Source: a virus
Strand: one strand, 5' to 3'
Length of the DNA stretch: 61,679 bases
Virus record (IMG/VR): IMGVR_UViG_3300045741_000280
Coordinates: 1 to 61,679 of that record
Part shown: piece by piece, positions 42,604 to 52,292 of the stretch
How the letters are laid out: every line of letters begins with the position of its first letter
Position numbering within the stretch: the first letter of the stretch is position 1
The notes under the pieces: generated by a model
What the model saw: only the letters and a program-made list of their open reading frames with translations
Database searches by the model: none
What the model was told of the DNA's origin: nothing
Program-made: the position numbers and the translations under genes

Positions 42604-42619
42604 TTTATAAGTAAATTTG
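42589..42619 (+). promoter_or_regulatory. Bacteroidota-type promoter for the fibre module, nearly leaderless
   Basis: CTTG (42589-42592), 19 bases, then TAAATTTG (42612-42619), an exact TAnnTTTG. The transcription start predicted at about 42624-42627 coincides with the ATG at 42627, implying a leaderless or nearly leaderless message. Confidence 0.6.
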
Positions 42620-42626
42620 TCCCACA

Positions 42627-45600
42627 ATGTCAGCCTGTCCTCCGTCATCATCCAACCCCTGTCCCTCCTACCCTAATGCAAAGTGCGTCTATTATGGGGG
42701 CTCCAATCTCCTATGCACTGGAATTAAGACAAATGACAGACTGGATGTAATTCTTCAGAAAATTGACGCCCTCTTCTGCAATGGTGGTGGAGGAGGCGGT
42801 GGAGGATCGTTTGTGGTGGCTGGCACTGGGATAGATGTTAATGGTGTAGGTACATTAGGAAATCCCTATATTATTTCTTCTGTTTTGCAGGCTAATAACG
42901 GACTAACGTTAGGTAGTTCCATAATGAAATTTGGCCAAACTGTAGGTCAAACAGGCAATCCTGGAGCTATTTTGCATAATACAGAAGTGCCAATGGGGGA
43001 TTTTAGTATTATTTTTAACAATAAAACTGGAACTGGAGCCCCTGCCTCAGCCATCACTATAAATGGAGGCAATTCCTCCGGAACCAGTAGAGCAGATATA
43101 AAGCTGGAAGCTATAAATACAGCCTCCGTAAAATTTAGTGTTGATAATACAGCTGGAAATATGCAGCTCGCCTATTATGGGCTTAACGGATTGCTAGAAG
43201 GATCTGGTGGATATTTTGTTTCTGGTGCTGGTGGACATTTCTACTTATCTAATATGACAGGTGGCACTACACACTCCACTGTAGAAATAGGCGGTGTAGC
43301 ATCCCAGCAATGGAATATAACAGGTGATACGGCTTTAGGGCTATATGGCACTAGACGGACAGGATTTGGTGGTGTCACCACTCCTACAGCTCATATTGAT
43401 ATTATAGGATCCACTGTAGACACCATACCATTGAGATTTCAGGATGGTGTTGATCCCTCAAACAATTATTTAGAAGGGGCAGTGTGGAGAGCCAACAACC
43501 ATCTCTATGGAAGACTCAACGGGATGAATAAACAGCTAGATAATGACTACATCCTATCCCCTGGAGATTTCATACAAAACCAATTTACCACCTCACAATC
43601 CACTGCTAATTTCTGGATTGATGGGCATGGTAGAATTGATGACTATTTACAAATAAGTAATGCAGCACGTCTTGTAAAGGATAGTGGAGGAATGCTCTCT
43701 GTTGCTTCTCCAACAAATTCTTCCCTTGGAGCCTCTTTGAGAGTTAATCAACTCCAGTTTTTTAATCCAGTAACTCCAGGTGCTCTATCCACCTCTTATA
43801 TTGATTCTTCTCAAGGGGATCGTATAGGTATACACACTCCTGGTTCATATGGATCACTTGATATTGATAGCGCATATATATCCCAAACTAAGCACACTAC
43901 ATGGAACATGGGTGGTGTGTTTCCTCTTATTTTTATGGGGGCAGATAGTGATAGTACGGACAATCCTCAAGACTTTATACGTATAAGAAATAACGGGCCA
44001 GCGGGTAGTGACGCTAATTCAACTCACGCATTTCTTTCTTTTGCTGTTAATAAAGAAAATGGCACACCTATAAATCCTGTTAGTAATAGGGGGGATGTAG
44101 TAAAACTTGCAAGAATAGGAGTTGAGGCTGTGAATTTCTCCCAAACCCTTTATAAGGGAGATTTGGTGTTTGAAACGGTGGATGCCAGTGTTAATAGTGG
44201 AGCATACACAGAATATTTTCGTCTGAAATATGACGGAAGGATGATAAATCCAGCATATTCCACTCTTCTTGCTGCACCAACAACAACGGGTGTAAAACAT
44301 CTGGTGACATGTGATGAGGGTGGTTTATTTAGCCATGAAGTAATACCAGTGGGAGGAGTGGGGAGTGTTACATCTGTAGCCCTCTCAATGCCATCTGCAT
44401 TTTCTGTAGCAAATTCTCCTATTACAAATGCAGGAACATTAGTAGTTACAGCCACTGGTACAACTTCCCAATATATAAGAGGAGATGGATCTCTCGGTAG
44501 TGTTCCTATATCCGTACTCACAGCAGCAACGGCATCCAATAGTATTAATAATGCTAATTTTGCGCAAACTTGGAATTGGAATTCCCTTTCTACACAAACA
44601 GGATTATTATTACAGACGAGCTCTACATTAGCAGCCTCTAATGCACAGACACTCCTATGGGTGAATATGTTTGGACTGAATGCTAATTCAAACCAAATAA
44701 CATATGGGGCAATTTTTGCTAATTCCCATACAGGAACAGGATCAACTAATATAGGAGCAAGTTTTAGTGCCTCAGGAGGTGCTACAAATATTGCAGCTCA
44801 ATTCATTAGTGGCTCAGTAAATTTAGGAGTTCCCGGAACATCTTTAGGAGTGTTAAATATAAGCGGAAACACTTCAGGGACAATAACTATACAACCAGCA
44901 GCAGTGGCAGGAACGTACACTCTTACACTACCCACTAGTGCTGGCACTGCCAACCAAATATTAAAAACAGACGGAAGTGGTGTACTATCATGGAGCTCAA
45001 GTGCATTAAACACTCCTCTTTCTGGTATTACAGCAGCAACTACCGCTAACACTATTAATAATTTAAACTTTGCTCAAACATGGAGATGGAATACTTTAGT
45101 ATCTGGGGCAGGGTTGGCATTAACTGTCGGAAGTGCCTCAGCCTCTACTGGGTCGAGGGTGTTAGATGTTATTCTTTCTACAACAAATAATCAGGCCACT
45201 TACGCAGCACATATAAGAAATAATGGAGTAAATGCGGGTAGCAATACAGCTCTATATTTACAGGCTGTAAACTCCACTATTCAAAATGTTGGTTTATATA
45301 TAGATGCAAGTGGGGGTAGTGATAATCAAGCCATCACTATTGTTAACGGAAAGGTGACAATTAACAGTTTTTCAAATCTATCTACACAGGATAGGCTTAT
45401 TGGCCAATATTCTTCTAATTCTGTTCTCGGATATATATCAGTGGGTGCAGGATTAACTCTTTCCGGAGGTGTTCTATCTTCTTCTGGGTCATCAGGTAAT
45501 GTTTACACTATAGATGGTACTGTTACTGATTCGGTTAGGACAGTAGATGTTAATAATAATAGTATTATATTTAATAATGTAGATTTATGGGCTGTATATG

Positions 45601-47858
45601 GAAAAACTGCATACGCAGGTGTTGGATTATTAGGTGTGAATGGTGATACAGGGTTTGCTGCAATAGGGGATATTGACACTGATATAAATGGTACTCAAAT
45701 AAGAGTAACAGACAATGTTCAGGAAATAACCCTAATTAATACTAATGTTAGTGGTACATTCTTCAAAATAGCAGGATTTGGGTCGGCTTCTAATGGAGAT
45801 GTACTCACATTAGCAGACAATACAACAGGACGAGTGTCCTGGTCCACTCCAGGGGGTGGAGGTGGGGGTGTAACATCATTCTCAGCAGGTACTTTTTCTC
45901 CATTATTTACCACTTCAGTGGCTACAGCAACCACTACTCCTGCATTATCATTCACTGCTTCAAATGCTTCAGCTAATACATGGTTTGGTAATAATACAGG
46001 GTCTCCTGCACCAGCTTCTTTTAATGCCTCAGGAGCTTTAACAAAAACAGATGATGCTAATGTAACATTAACTTTAGGAGGCTCACCAACAACAGCTTTA
46101 TTAAATGCTGCCTCAATTACAGTGGGATGGACAGGTACATTAGGAGTGGCAAGAGGAGGTACTAATTTAGCCTCTTATACAATAGGAGACATTTTATATG
46201 CCTCTGGAACCACCACCCTATCAAAACTTGGAATAGGAACATCAGGGCAAATTCTTCGTGTAAATGCAGGAGTTCCACAATGGTATACACAGACATTTAA
46301 TAGCGGCACTGTCACTGATTTCTCTGCTGGGGACCTTGCTCCTTTATTTACAACAACAGAAGCTACTACAACCACTACTCCGGCACTATCATTTACACTC
46401 ACTAATGCTGGTGCTAATACATATTTTGGTAATGCTACAGGAGGATCAGCAGCACCTTCTTATACAGCAGCAGGTGCATTAACTACAGGAAGTGACACTA
46501 ATATAGTGTTAACTGTAGGAGGAAATGCCTCTACATCCTTATTAAGAGCAGCTTCTATTACAGCATCATGGAATGGAACATTGGGAGTTGCCAGGGGTGG
46601 TACAAATATAGCCTCTTATGCTATAGGGGATATATTATTTGCTTCAGGTACAACAACTCTATCAAAATTAGCAATAGGTGCTCCAGGACAACAATTAAGA
46701 GTAAATGGGGGAGGCACTGCATTAGAATATTTTACAGCAGGACCTGGCATCACTACATTAAATACACTCACAGCAGCTACACAATTGTTTGCTGTAGGAA
46801 CATCAGGTACAGATTTTAATATATCCTCTGTAACAGATACACATACATTTAATATTCCTTCAGCCGGGATAGGAATAACCAGAGGGCTTATTACAAATTC
46901 AGCTCAAACACTGGATGGTGTAAAAAGCTTCAATCTTGGTGTAAATATTAACAGTAGTGGGGTAAACACAGCAGCAGGTGGGGATTTCGTAGTGCAAAGT
47001 GACACTAACACTGATGCTATACACGTAGATGCCACTAATAATAGAGTGGGGATACTCACTGCTCCCGGTGCATTCGGATTTGATGTAGCAGCCGTTTCTA
47101 CAAGAATACAAGGAAATCTTGGAGTGGGCACATCCCCTAATGGTAGTGTTGCATTAACAATAGGAGGATCCTCTTGGACAGCTTACGGCCTAAACACCAG
47201 TGGAGTCACCCTATCTCCCACAGCAAATGCTAATGCTGCAATTGGTAATTTTGGAGGCACTATTGTAGAGGCAGCATCCGGAACCCATGCTATTCTTGCA
47301 ACATTATGGGCTTCTCCTTTCACTGATACAGCAGGATTGGCCGTAGTTACAAATGCATGTACAGTGTACATATCCGATGCCCCCACCGCTGTTGGGGCTA
47401 CCAATTCTGCACTATTTATAGCTGCTGGTGCATTTAGGGCTAATGGTGATTGGTTTATGGGTGTTGGAAATGCCTACGCTTCTGGTGGATATGATTATAT
47501 AGTTAGAAATAGAGGAAATGGTAGACTAGAATCAATAGATCCAGATGTAATAGCTATAAACACTCAGTCAGCAGCATCATACACCCTGGTGCTTACAGAC
47601 AAGGGTAAGCTAATAGAAAGAACTAATGCTGGAGCTCAATCCGTAACTATTCCTACAAATGCTTCAGTGGCATTTCCTATAGGCACTATGATATTAATAG
47701 AGCAAACAGGAGCTGGACAAGTGACATTTACACCTGCTGTGGGAGTCACCATGAATGCAGCTGATGCATCAACAAAAACCAGAACACAGTGGGTGGTGGC
47801 TACATTAATAAAGAAAGCAACCAATACATGGACACTTAGTGGAGATATAATACCATGA
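42627..47858 (+). CDS. Large tail/head fibre, 1743 residues
   Basis: Residues 1-55 hold the Cys-rich docking motif C20-VYYGGSNL-x-C30...LQKID...C51 shared with the 527-residue fibre, then a Gly7 hinge and GTGIDVNGVGTLGNPY, a common fibre-stalk entry. The remainder is beta-rich, with many G-x-x-S/T repeats. A 134-residue module (typified by GTLGVARGGTN, IGDIL and ASGTTTLSKL) occurs twice at about 1082-1215 and 1229-1362. The C-terminus (about 1640-1743) is the hydrophobic beta cap found on many phage fibres. Probably a trimeric adsorption fibre. The next gene starts inside its stop (ATGA), linking it to a lyase. Confidence 0.8.
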   Translation: MSACPPSSSNPCPSYPNAKCVYYGGSNLLCTGIKTNDRLDVILQKIDALFCNGGGGGGGGSFVVAGTGIDVNGVGTLGNPYIISSVLQANNGLTLGSSIMKFGQTVGQTGNPGAILHNTEVPMGDFSIIFNNKTGTGAPASAITINGGNSSGTSRADIKLEAINTASVKFSVDNTAGNMQLAYYGLNGLLEGSGGYFVSGAGGHFYLSNMTGGTTHSTVEIGGVASQQWNITGDTALGLYGTRRTGFGGVTTPTAHIDIIGSTVDTIPLRFQDGVDPSNNYLEGAVWRANNHLYGRLNGMNKQLDNDYILSPGDFIQNQFTTSQSTANFWIDGHGRIDDYLQISNAARLVKDSGGMLSVASPTNSSLGASLRVNQLQFFNPVTPGALSTSYIDSSQGDRIGIHTPGSYGSLDIDSAYISQTKHTTWNMGGVFPLIFMGADSDSTDNPQDFIRIRNNGPAGSDANSTHAFLSFAVNKENGTPINPVSNRGDVVKLARIGVEAVNFSQTLYKGDLVFETVDASVNSGAYTEYFRLKYDGRMINPAYSTLLAAPTTTGVKHLVTCDEGGLFSHEVIPVGGVGSVTSVALSMPSAFSVANSPITNAGTLVVTATGTTSQYIRGDGSLGSVPISVLTAATASNSINNANFAQTWNWNSLSTQTGLLLQTSSTLAASNAQTLLWVNMFGLNANSNQITYGAIFANSHTGTGSTNIGASFSASGGATNIAAQFISGSVNLGVPGTSLGVLNISGNTSGTITIQPAAVAGTYTLTLPTSAGTANQILKTDGSGVLSWSSSALNTPLSGITAATTANTINNLNFAQTWRWNTLVSGAGLALTVGSASASTGSRVLDVILSTTNNQATYAAHIRNNGVNAGSNTALYLQAVNSTIQNVGLYIDASGGSDNQAITIVNGKVTINSFSNLSTQDRLIGQYSSNSVLGYISVGAGLTLSGGVLSSSGSSGNVYTIDGTVTDSVRTVDVNNNSIIFNNVDLWAVYGKTAYAGVGLLGVNGDTGFAAIGDIDTDINGTQIRVTDNVQEITLINTNVSGTFFKIAGFGSASNGDVLTLADNTTGRVSWSTPGGGGGGVTSFSAGTFSPLFTTSVATATTTPALSFTASNASANTWFGNNTGSPAPASFNASGALTKTDDANVTLTLGGSPTTALLNAASITVGWTGTLGVARGGTNLASYTIGDILYASGTTTLSKLGIGTSGQILRVNAGVPQWYTQTFNSGTVTDFSAGDLAPLFTTTEATTTTTPALSFTLTNAGANTYFGNATGGSAAPSYTAAGALTTGSDTNIVLTVGGNASTSLLRAASITASWNGTLGVARGGTNIASYAIGDILFASGTTTLSKLAIGAPGQQLRVNGGGTALEYFTAGPGITTLNTLTAATQLFAVGTSGTDFNISSVTDTHTFNIPSAGIGITRGLITNSAQTLDGVKSFNLGVNINSSGVNTAAGGDFVVQSDTNTDAIHVDATNNRVGILTAPGAFGFDVAAVSTRIQGNLGVGTSPNGSVALTIGGSSWTAYGLNTSGVTLSPTANANAAIGNFGGTIVEAASGTHAILATLWASPFTDTAGLAVVTNACTVYISDAPTAVGATNSALFIAAGAFRANGDWFMGVGNAYASGGYDYIVRNRGNGRLESIDPDVIAINTQSAASYTLVLTDKGKLIERTNAGAQSVTIPTNASVAFPIGTMILIEQTGAGQVTFTPAVGVTMNAADASTKTRTQWVVATLIKKATNTWTLSGDIIP
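45870..46271 (+). repeat. Fibre module repeat, copy A
   Basis: 134 codons encoding a module that begins VTSFSAG and ends ILRVNAG. It recurs 441 bases downstream in frame. The protein copies are clearly similar, with many substitutions at both protein and DNA level. Confidence 0.75.
46311..46712 (+). repeat. Fibre module repeat, copy B
   Basis: Second in-frame copy, beginning VTDFSAG and ending QLRVNGG, the same length as copy A, separated from it by 39 bases. An old internal duplication in the fibre shaft. Confidence 0.75.
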
Positions 47859-49804
47859 TAATTAAAGCAATAACGGGGGTGAATGATGATTATAGAACAA
47901 CATCCACCACTACAACAACATCCACCACTACAGCACCTCCTTCCGGGTGCTCCCTTGCTATACAAGGATATGGGGTTGGTGTAACTGGTGGCGCTGGTCA
48001 GCTATCAGTGGTAGTTACCAATTTGAATGCATCAGGAACCGGGTCATTTGCAGCTGCATTAGGTAGTAATAGAGTGATAACATTTGCTTTAGGAGGCACC
48101 ATATCAGGATTTAGGCTATCAAGTAGTGGGTTCACAAATGTAACAATAGATGCCACATCTGTGGGAGGAATAACCCTAGACAATCTTAATAATGGGGACT
48201 GCTTTTCGATGGATGGTCCAGGATTTAGTAACATAATCATACGAGGAATAAGGTTTAGAAATGCTGGGAATGATTGTGCTAATGTTGTTAATGGAGCTCA
48301 CGATATTGTTTTCGATAGATGTAGTTTTTCTGGAGCACGGGATGGCAATTTAGATATTACATCTGGCTCTTATAATGTTACAGTGCAATATTGTATACTT
48401 GGAGGTGGATCTCCCACCTCATCTTTTGCTGGGGATATGCTTTTAGCATATAGTCCTACACAAAACATTTCTGTCCATCACAATCTATTTAGTCCAACAA
48501 GTGTTGGAAATGTTGGGGAGAGGTGTCCTCTTATACACTCTAATAACACTCCCCCGGCAGCTGGAATTATGATGTGCGATTTCAGAAATAATTTAGTGTA
48601 TAAATGGGGGAGGAATAATGGAACAGGATCTGGATATGGTACAGCTGTAGCATTCACTGGAACAGCAAATATTGTGAATAATTACTATTTTAGTAATGCT
48701 AGTCCAGGAAGCGCTACACAGACAGATGACGGGTATGGTGGAGGAGCCACTGGTAAGGCTTATATGGCTGGAAATGTATCCGGGAACACTGGCGTCAATC
48801 CCAACACTGGGAGTAATGTTGCAGAGTATTCAATTCCCGTTCCAAATAGAATTGCTAGTGAAACAGCTTGTGATTCAGCATCTTGTATATTAGCAAACGC
48901 GGGTCCACGTCCTCTTGATTCTGTTGATCAGGCATTAATTAACGCTGTAGTGTTGACAAATTGTGGACCCACCACTACGACAACATCTACATCAACATCT
49001 TCCACCTCCTCCACTACCACCACATCCACCACTACTATTCCGGGAGGAAGAACAAATTTAATATTTGAGGCTTTGTTTGAAGGGGCTGCTCCAGATTCTC
49101 CCCCATCAATAGGAACTTTTCCAAATCCCACACAATCTTGCTGCGAAACCACATCATCTTGTTGCTCTTATTCAGCCACTACAAGCACCAACCACCCTCG
49201 TACAGGTACAAAATGTTATAGGGCGGAAGTGAGGGCCACTGATCCAGCTGCACATGGTGGATGGCGTAGTGAGGTTGTACCACAATATACAGGAGGATTG
49301 TCAGACACTGGGAACAGGTGGTATGGATTTTCTGTATATTTCGATGCTCCACAATCATCTGGAAATTGGCTTGGAAGCTATGGAGGTCATTTTATACAAT
49401 GGCATCCTGATAATAGTTCCGGCTCTCTATCCTTTGGATTATGGGGATCAGATGGACTATGGGATTTAACAGTGAATCCACAGGGAGACTCAACAGCAGA
49501 TCACTATTATTTTGGGGGTACGACACCAAATGGTGGCACACCAATACAAATATTAGCAAATGTATGGTTTGATATAGTTATGAATGTCAATTGGACAACG
49601 GGACTCACTAAGTGGTGGAGGGACGGGGTGTTACAAAACACTCTAACAATTCCATGGTCAAGCGGACCGGGACGATATTTGAAATTTGGAATGAATAGGT
49701 GGGGAAATGGTCCTGGAGGGTCTCCTCAAGACACATGGGTAATATATTACGATAATTTAAGAGTGGGGAATGATAGTGCTACATATAATGATGTGGCTCC
49801 ATAA
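47855..49804 (+). CDS. Dual polysaccharide lyase: pectate-lyase-like plus PF14099-like
   Basis: 649 residues. A 14-residue leader is followed at once by a Thr/Ser joint (about 15-27). Residues about 32-365 form a right-handed beta-helix of the pectate-lyase (PL1) type: repeated IxIxGIxF turns, FDRCSFSGARDGNLDI, and HHNLF followed by ERCP, the usual place of the catalytic Arg. A second Thr/Ser joint (372-395) leads to a C-terminal jelly-roll resembling bacterial polysaccharide lyases of PF14099: WRSEV, HFIQWHP, and a closing YYDNLRVG. It should depolymerise a host surface or dietary acidic glycan. No virion-docking domain is visible, so attachment may be via the joint or the overlapping fibre gene. 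A paralogue lies at 52.3 kb. Confidence 0.75.
   Translation: MIIKAITGVNDDYRTTSTTTTTSTTTAPPSGCSLAIQGYGVGVTGGAGQLSVVVTNLNASGTGSFAAALGSNRVITFALGGTISGFRLSSSGFTNVTIDATSVGGITLDNLNNGDCFSMDGPGFSNIIIRGIRFRNAGNDCANVVNGAHDIVFDRCSFSGARDGNLDITSGSYNVTVQYCILGGGSPTSSFAGDMLLAYSPTQNISVHHNLFSPTSVGNVGERCPLIHSNNTPPAAGIMMCDFRNNLVYKWGRNNGTGSGYGTAVAFTGTANIVNNYYFSNASPGSATQTDDGYGGGATGKAYMAGNVSGNTGVNPNTGSNVAEYSIPVPNRIASETACDSASCILANAGPRPLDSVDQALINAVVLTNCGPTTTTTSTSTSSTSSTTTTSTTTIPGGRTNLIFEALFEGAAPDSPPSIGTFPNPTQSCCETTSSCCSYSATTSTNHPRTGTKCYRAEVRATDPAAHGGWRSEVVPQYTGGLSDTGNRWYGFSVYFDAPQSSGNWLGSYGGHFIQWHPDNSSGSLSFGLWGSDGLWDLTVNPQGDSTADHYYFGGTTPNGGTPIQILANVWFDIVMNVNWTTGLTKWWRDGVLQNTLTIPWSSGPGRYLKFGMNRWGNGPGGSPQDTWVIYYDNLRVGNDSATYNDVAP
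48969..49040 (+). repeat. Thr/Ser joint, C-rich low-complexity repeat
   Basis: About 24 codons of almost only ACN and TCN between the two lyase domains. It is the same kind of repeat as at 52.9-53.1 and 54.08-54.19 kb and at the ends of the genes stopping at 6102, 7959 and 10618. Confidence 0.8.
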
Positions 49805-49822
49805 ATAAATAAATAAAAAACA

Positions 49823-52279
49823 ATGAGTATTTGTTGTAAACCTAACGCATCATCCTGTCCAAAAGTGGTGGATTGTATAAATCTACAGCTAACACGTTTG
49901 GCAAATGGACAGTCCACAGATTTAGTCAATTTCTGTGAGGCTACAGCTTTGTGTATAAATACCCAATTATATAATATTGCTAATTCTCTCCCAACAAGTC
50001 TCACAAATTTCACTCCAGCTATATCAACATATTTACGATCCTTCACTGGATATTCTTCGACAGGGGATATTTTTCTAAGTTTGTCTAATAATACATTTAA
50101 ATGGCAAACAGTTGGTAGCGGTGTGCTGGTAAATGCTAATGAAGGCCTTAGTCTTTCTGGAACAACAGCGCAATTAGGGCAACTATTTAATCAGGCAGGA
50201 AATCCCTCTGCGTTTTCTACATCAAGAGAAATATACACGGGATCAAATCTTGCCAACCTCTTCAAAATAAGAGGATCCTCCACTAATAAATATTTTCTTA
50301 TTAATCATGGCGACAACGATGGGGTGTTTAGGTTTGTTAATGATGCTCTTTTAGAAACTATATTATATTCTGAAGGATATGATTATGGGTGGGTGAGAAA
50401 CCACATTCGTAACAATTGGAGTAATGACGGAGTACATGGATATGGTAGTGCTGGCTCAGGACTGCTTATATCAAACAGTAGTGCTAATGGAGCAAGTGGG
50501 ATAGCACAACTTTTATTAGGGTTTCCCGGAAACTCATTTGCAAGCGATTTACTTCTGTTTAGAACCACTGGTGCTGGTGGAATGAGAATCACTGCTGATG
50601 CAGGACTCATCACATTCACCACTGGATTTGCTGGAGCAGGAGAGTTTGCACGTTTTACAGGAACATCCACAAGAAGATTCGGAATAGGAACAGGTGCCAC
50701 AGTGGACACCACTCTTCATGTGGCGGGGGATTTAAAATTTGTTACAGGGAATCAAGGAGCTGGAAAAATATTAACATCTGATGCAGCAGGTGTAGCAGAC
50801 TGGGCTACTTTGGCAGCAGTTGTGACAGCAGATAATGGCTTGACAAAAAATACATCAAGTAATGTAAGACTTGGTGGAACACTTGTACAAACCACTACAA
50901 TAGATGCAACATCCTTATATAAATTAAATATTACAGGAACTATAGCAGCAGAGATATTTAACGTAACTAATTCAGGAAGTGGAGGATCGGGAATTAAAGG
51001 GATAGCTACAAATGGTGGTGTGGGTGTATGGGCAGAGTCTACAGGAGGATCAGGAGTGTATGGGCAAACAAATGACACCTTTGGTGTTTATGGTGCAGCC
51101 ACCACTTCAGGATTTGGTGGATTTTTCTCTGCTCAAACCTCTTATGGCATACTCGCTCAATCCGTATCTGGCTATTCCGGAGGGTTTAAATTAGACTCTC
51201 CAAATACAAACACTGTAGAGCCTGTTGTTAATATAATTAGAATTGCAGATAGTTCAACCTCAAATGGAGTTGGTGCATCATTAGACTATTCTATAGCCAC
51301 CAATCTAGGAACTGAACAGGTGGCTAATAGACTAATATCTAAATGGACTAATGCCACTGATGCAACCCGTACTTCTGAATTTTCAATTACAGGTGTAAGC
51401 AGTGCTGCTTCCTCAACGTTATTTACTCTTTCGGGTAGTGGAGCACTAAAGCTAAATAAATATGGAGTAGGAACATTTACAGGCACTCCTGCTTACACTC
51501 TACAAGTGGATTCTTCTGGTAATATTATTGAAGGTACAGTGGGCTCATCTTTTACTCCTGTTGTAATAGGGTCTTCTGCTGCCAATGGCACACTAACATT
51601 AGAGGGCAATAATGCCGGAGCAGGTAATACGGCTACTAATGCTAATATAATATTCAAGTCTGGAGACACTCCGACACAGGCAATGGATATTTTAAATAAC
51701 GGATTGGTAAGGATAGGATCAGCTCCTGCAACAACCTCTGGATATGGATTGGTAGTTGACCAACCAAATGACGGAGCAAGTAATATAGGGATAAAGGTAT
51801 CAGCCAATAATCATACAGCCTTCATGGGTATTGGATATGATAAAATTTCAAGTGCCGGTGTATTAAAAATAGAAGGCAATGGAGGTTTACAATATTTAGG
51901 GGCTTCTAGTGCTGTTAAAATAAATATAACCTCATCAGGATTAGCATTTTTTGGAGGGTCATCAACCCCAGCCTCTACAGTGGAGGTGGGAGGCTCTTTT
52001 GCTACTAAATTAAGTACAAGTGCAGTTAATGTCACTCTTGATGCCACTCATTCTACAATGCTGTTGACAGCTTCTGGAAAAACTGCCACACTACCAACAG
52101 CAGTAGGAATTACAGGTAGAATATATACAATAAAACTCACAGTGTCGGGAACAGGGACAGTGGCTACAACATCCTCACAAACTATTGATGGTAGCACAAC
52201 GTATTCTCTTTCTTCCCAATATAAATATGTCTCTGTACAATCCGATGGTGCCAATTGGCACATCATTGCAAATAATTAA
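49823..52279 (+). CDS. Fibre protein, 818 residues
   Basis: N-terminus with a Cys cluster (MSICCKPNASSC...DC, residues 1-18) and a helical attachment segment to about 70. Then a long Gly/Ser/Thr/Ala-rich beta shaft, including a repeated GVYG/GIxA segment (about 395-450) and VNxxGxxS units. The last about 75 residues are a typical fibre cap (TLDATHSTML...TATLPTAVG...VSVQSDGANWHIIANN). It lacks the CVYY docking motif of the other large fibre, so it may attach elsewhere. It sits between the two dual-lyase genes, completing a fibre/lyase/fibre/lyase order. Confidence 0.75.
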   Translation: MSICCKPNASSCPKVVDCINLQLTRLANGQSTDLVNFCEATALCINTQLYNIANSLPTSLTNFTPAISTYLRSFTGYSSTGDIFLSLSNNTFKWQTVGSGVLVNANEGLSLSGTTAQLGQLFNQAGNPSAFSTSREIYTGSNLANLFKIRGSSTNKYFLINHGDNDGVFRFVNDALLETILYSEGYDYGWVRNHIRNNWSNDGVHGYGSAGSGLLISNSSANGASGIAQLLLGFPGNSFASDLLLFRTTGAGGMRITADAGLITFTTGFAGAGEFARFTGTSTRRFGIGTGATVDTTLHVAGDLKFVTGNQGAGKILTSDAAGVADWATLAAVVTADNGLTKNTSSNVRLGGTLVQTTTIDATSLYKLNITGTIAAEIFNVTNSGSGGSGIKGIATNGGVGVWAESTGGSGVYGQTNDTFGVYGAATTSGFGGFFSAQTSYGILAQSVSGYSGGFKLDSPNTNTVEPVVNIIRIADSSTSNGVGASLDYSIATNLGTEQVANRLISKWTNATDATRTSEFSITGVSSAASSTLFTLSGSGALKLNKYGVGTFTGTPAYTLQVDSSGNIIEGTVGSSFTPVVIGSSAANGTLTLEGNNAGAGNTATNANIIFKSGDTPTQAMDILNNGLVRIGSAPATTSGYGLVVDQPNDGASNIGIKVSANNHTAFMGIGYDKISSAGVLKIEGNGGLQYLGASSAVKINITSSGLAFFGGSSTPASTVEVGGSFATKLSTSAVNVTLDATHSTMLLTASGKTATLPTAVGITGRIYTIKLTVSGTGTVATTSSQTIDGSTTYSLSSQYKYVSVQSDGANWHIIANN

Positions 52280-52292
52280 AATCCTATAAAAT

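Noticed and set aside
47840-47900. Programmed frameshift fusing the 1743-residue fibre to the lyase
   Set aside because: The fibre has a normal C-terminal cap before its stop and no slippery heptamer is evident. The ATGA overlap is sufficient explanation.
45719-52266. Many antisense open frames of 60-130 codons in the fibre genes
   Set aside because: They arise from biased ACN/GCN/GGN codons on the coding strand. Their proteins are Val/Pro-rich and resemble nothing.
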